Positions 61,873-64,000 of a stretch of 64,000 nt of DNA are shown here, in pieces. This DNA comes from Streptomyces longwoodensis. Lineage in GTDB: Bacteria > Actinomycetota > Actinomycetes > Streptomycetales > Streptomycetaceae. The translations under genes were made by a program, and so were the position numbers. The stretch is from NCBI RefSeq assembly GCF_001514125.1, contig NZ_KQ948550.1, positions 1-64,000 on the forward strand. The letters are read 5' to 3'. Numbering within the stretch: position 1 is the first letter of the stretch; each line of letters begins with the position of its first letter. The notes under the pieces are model-generated. The model was given only the letters and a program-made list of their open reading frames with translations. It did no database searches and had not been told where the DNA came from.

Positions 61873-63236
61873 CGTGCAACTCCTGTCGCGTCGTCGGCGC
61901 CCGCGAGCACCGGCGTGACCGCGTCCCGGGGACGGTCGGCCGACCGCGCCGGACGGGCCGGGGACGTGCCGACGAGGACGACGCCGACGACCTCGTGCCG
62001 GGCGTCGGCACACGCCTCGGCGACACCGGCGAGCTCCGCCGTGGTCCAGTGGCCCGGGCTGAGCACGACCAGCGCACCCGACTCGGTGTCGCGGTCCGGC
62101 ACCAGCGGCCGGTCCACCCCGACCTCGACCACCCGCAGCCGCGGGTCGCCCCCCGCGGCGGCCACCAGCTGTCCGGCGGCCCGCAGGGCGCCGGCGTCGC
62201 CCTCCGGGACGACGGCCAGCAGCCGCCGCGGCGCCGGCACCCGTTCCCGGAGGCGGGCGCACACCCGCCGGTAGCGGACCTGCCGGCTCGCCTCGTCGCC
62301 GGACGGCGGCGGGGCGGGCACGTCCCACCGGACGTCCAGGCCCAGCAGCCGGCGCGCCCGGGCCCGCGCACCGCGCGCCTCGGGCCGGTGCGCCTCCCGC
62401 TCCGCGGGCACGTCGACGGTGCCCAGCGAGGTCGAGCCCAGCGCCTCGGCGATCTCCGGCTCGGTGCGCGGCCGGCGGCTCATCCGCGCGGCGGTGAGGT
62501 GCCCGATCAGCGCGACGAGGAAGAACAGCAGCGCCCCGCCGGCGACCAGCTGCCACCGGGTGGGCGGGGCCTCGCCGGTCGGGCGCGGCGCGGGCCCCAT
62601 CACGACCAGGCCCGCCTTCGTGGCGGACGGGTCGGCCTCCTCCAGCTTGTTCATGGCCTCCTGGAGGGTGGTGCGCAGCTTCTCCAGGTCGGTGCGGGCC
62701 TGCACGCTCTCCACGGTCTGCCCCGGGTCGGCCGCGTCGGCCAGCTCGGTGATCCGGCTGCTGGTCTGCGCCACCATCTGCCGCAGCGCCGTCAGTTGCG
62801 CCGCCGCCTCCGGGTCGTCGTTGTCACCGACGACCTGCGCGGCGTAGCCGACGAACTGCCGCGCCACCTGGTCGGCGAGCTGCTGGGCGCGCTCCGGGGT
62901 CTCGGCCGTGCCCGAGATCGTGACGATGTTGCCGTCCGCGGCCTGGGCGCTCACCCGGTCCCGCAGGTCCCGGCCGTCGACGCCCTCCCAGTGGAGGGTG
63001 GCGGCGGCCCGGTCGACCACCACCGAACTGGTCGCGATCTCCGTCTGCGTCAGCAGCGCACGCTCCTCCCACGCACCCGGCAGCAGCACCGACGCGGACG
63101 TCGTGTACCGGGGCGGGAACAGCAGCGAGACGCCGTAGCCGACGAGCGCGCCCACCAGGGTGAGCACGGCGAGGAGCCGCCAGCGCCGGCGGAGGATCCG
63201 CCCGATCGTGACCAGACGTATGGTGTCGTCGCTCAA
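61869..63236 (-). CDS. Wzz-like chain-length determinant
   Basis: This 455-residue protein has a short cytoplasmic N-terminus, TM1 (about 20-39), an extracytoplasmic segment with PPRYTTSASVLLPG and a coiled coil, TM2 (about 228-250), and a C-terminal domain with weak BY-kinase resemblance but no Walker motif. TTG 63236 overlaps the stop of the preceding glycosyltransferase (TTGA). The tandem with the gene at 60319 suggests a hetero-complex. Confidence 0.84.
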   Translation of the reverse strand: MSDDTIRLVTIGRILRRRWRLLAVLTLVGALVGYGVSLLFPPRYTTSASVLLPGAWEERALLTQTEIATSSVVVDRAAATLHWEGVDGRDLRDRVSAQAADGNIVTISGTAETPERAQQLADQVARQFVGYAAQVVGDNDDPEAAAQLTALRQMVAQTSSRITELADAADPGQTVESVQARTDLEKLRTTLQEAMNKLEEADPSATKAGLVVMGPAPRPTGEAPPTRWQLVAGGALLFFLVALIGHLTAARMSRRPRTEPEIAEALGSTSLGTVDVPAEREAHRPEARGARARARRLLGLDVRWDVPAPPPSGDEASRQVRYRRVCARLRERVPAPRRLLAVVPEGDAGALRAAGQLVAAAGGDPRLRVVEVGVDRPLVPDRDTESGALVVLSPGHWTTAELAGVAEACADARHEVVGVVLVGTSPARPARSADRPRDAVTPVLAGADDATGVAR

Positions 63237-64000
63237 CGGCGCGACCTCCTTGCAGCCTTGCTGTTCTCGTCGTTCTTCTCGCAGGCCGCGGCGTAGGCCG
63301 CGAGCAGCGCCGCCTGCGAGTTGCGCCAGGACAGCGGGCCGCCGACCCGCTCCCGGCCGATCTCCCCCCGCCGGGCCCGCTGTTCCGGGTCGTCCAGCAG
63401 CACCGCCACCAGCTTGGCGAACTCCGCCTCGTCGTTGGCGGGCGCGTACAGGGCCGCCTCGCCCGCGGAGACCCGCGCCTCCTTCAGCTCGAACGACACC
63501 ATCGGCCGGCCCATGACCATGTACTCCAGGACCTTGTTCATGGTCGACACGTCGTTGAGCGGGTTGTGCGGGTCGGGGGAGAGGCAGACGTCCGCCGTGG
63601 ACAGGTAGCGCACCAGGTCCTCGTCGGGGATGCGCCCGGTGAACTCGACCTGGTCCGCGAGGCCGAGCCGCCCCGACAGCTCCACCATCTCGTCGAAGGT
63701 GTCACCGGCGCCGACGAACACCGCGTGCCAGTCGGTCCGCACCGCGCGCAGCTCCGCCAGCGCCCGCAGCGCGTAGTCGACGCCGTCCTGCGGGCCCATC
63801 ACGCCCAGGTAGCACAGCAGATGGGGCTTGCCGCGCTTGAGCTCCGGCTCGGGCGGCACGGGACGGAACCGGTCGGTGTCGGGTGCGCTGCGCACCACGA
63901 ACACGTCCTCGGGCGCCTTGCCGCCCCGGCGCACGGCGACGTCGCGGTAGCTCTCGTTGGTCGCGATCACCACGTCGGCCGCCCGGTAGGTGCGCCGTTC
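63233..64000 (-). CDS. Family 4 glycosyltransferase (N-terminus outside window)
   Basis: Only the C-terminal 255 residues are inside the window; the frame is open to base 64000. The visible part is a GT-B C-terminal domain: ATNESYRDVAVRRG, LLCYLGVMGPQDGVDYALRA, FTGRIPDEDLVRYL and CLSPDPHNPLNDVSTMNKVL, which is WbuB-like. A GTG at 63973 is unlikely to be the start. The operon therefore extends to the right. Confidence 0.9.
   Translation of the reverse strand, partial: ERRTYRAADVVIATNESYRDVAVRRGGKAPEDVFVVRSAPDTDRFRPVPPEPELKRGKPHLLCYLGVMGPQDGVDYALRALAELRAVRTDWHAVFVGAGDTFDEMVELSGRLGLADQVEFTGRIPDEDLVRYLSTADVCLSPDPHNPLNDVSTMNKVLEYMVMGRPMVSFELKEARVSAGEAALYAPANDEAEFAKLVAVLLDDPEQRARRGEIGRERVGGPLSWRNSQAALLAAYAAACEKNDENSKAARRSRR

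Noticed and set aside
58382..62371. A 1329-codon frame suggesting an AsnB fusion
   Set aside because: The AsnB N-terminal Cys2 must follow the start Met, so ATG 60316 is the true start; the rest overlaps the Wzz-like genes in the wrong frame.

Overview
The window is a high-G+C actinobacterial chromosome segment, almost certainly Streptomyces. The evidence is third-position G/C bias, GTG and TTG starts, strong snap-back terminators, leaderless promoters, and Streptomyces hallmark genes (cutRS, DUF397/XRE/ATPase trio, Tat-exported GH11 xylanase, GH10 xylanase with CBM13). I saw no insertion sequence, tRNA, rRNA, CRISPR array or phage gene.

Region 1 (1-18 kb) is a conserved actinobacterial core block: an inositol-phosphatase-family gene, the cutRS two-component system, DUF4193, DUF3093, a thioesterase, dut, DUF3710, an OB-fold protein, DUF3159, a pair of TrkA/RCK proteins, a large APC/KimA-like permease and a TrmA/RlmD-type RNA methyltransferase. 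From memory the order matches M. tuberculosis Rv2689c-Rv2701c. Here a secreted alginate-lyase-family enzyme and a kdpD/kdpE pair, without kdpFABC, sit inside the block. Together with the RCK pair and the KimA-like permease they suggest a potassium/osmotic module.

Region 2 (19.5-28.9 kb) holds a cold-shock protein, a DEAD-box helicase, an RNase J (probably a second paralogue), a small membrane protein, an MFS exporter, a Tat-dependent GH11 xylanase, an anti-sigma-like ATPase/XRE/DUF397 trio, and a TetR gene divergent from an FAD monooxygenase with two palindromic operators between them.

Region 3 (30-39.8 kb) is secreted hydrolases. A GH10 xylanase and a GH62 arabinofuranosidase are divergently transcribed, both with CBM13. 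A TrmB/LuxR-type regulator follows, then an M4 metalloprotease and an M28 aminopeptidase that share a nearly identical C-terminal module, then a PAP2 phosphatase. Boxes close to CGAAA-N-TTTCG lie in front of all three xylan genes.

Region 4 (39.8-64 kb) is one minus-strand run of at least 18 genes with overlaps or gaps of at most 16 bp. It runs off the right edge and encodes exopolysaccharide synthesis: glycosyltransferases, two Wzz-like proteins with degenerate ATPase domains, an AsnB-type amidotransferase, a fused alcohol dehydrogenase/Gfo-Idh oxidoreductase, a heparinase II/III-type lyase, a beta-helix lipoprotein, a Wzy-like polymerase, a Wzx-like flippase and a pyruvyl transferase. It also carries a seven-gene sugar cassette: C-methyltransferase, nucleotidyltransferase, PIG-L deacetylase, SDR, DUF4910, RmlC-like epimerase and GSA-type aminotransferase. 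The cassette has no recognisable 4,6-dehydratase. This locus is the best candidate for an undescribed system: a secreted, probably uronate-containing, pyruvylated heteropolysaccharide carrying an unusual branched sugar.
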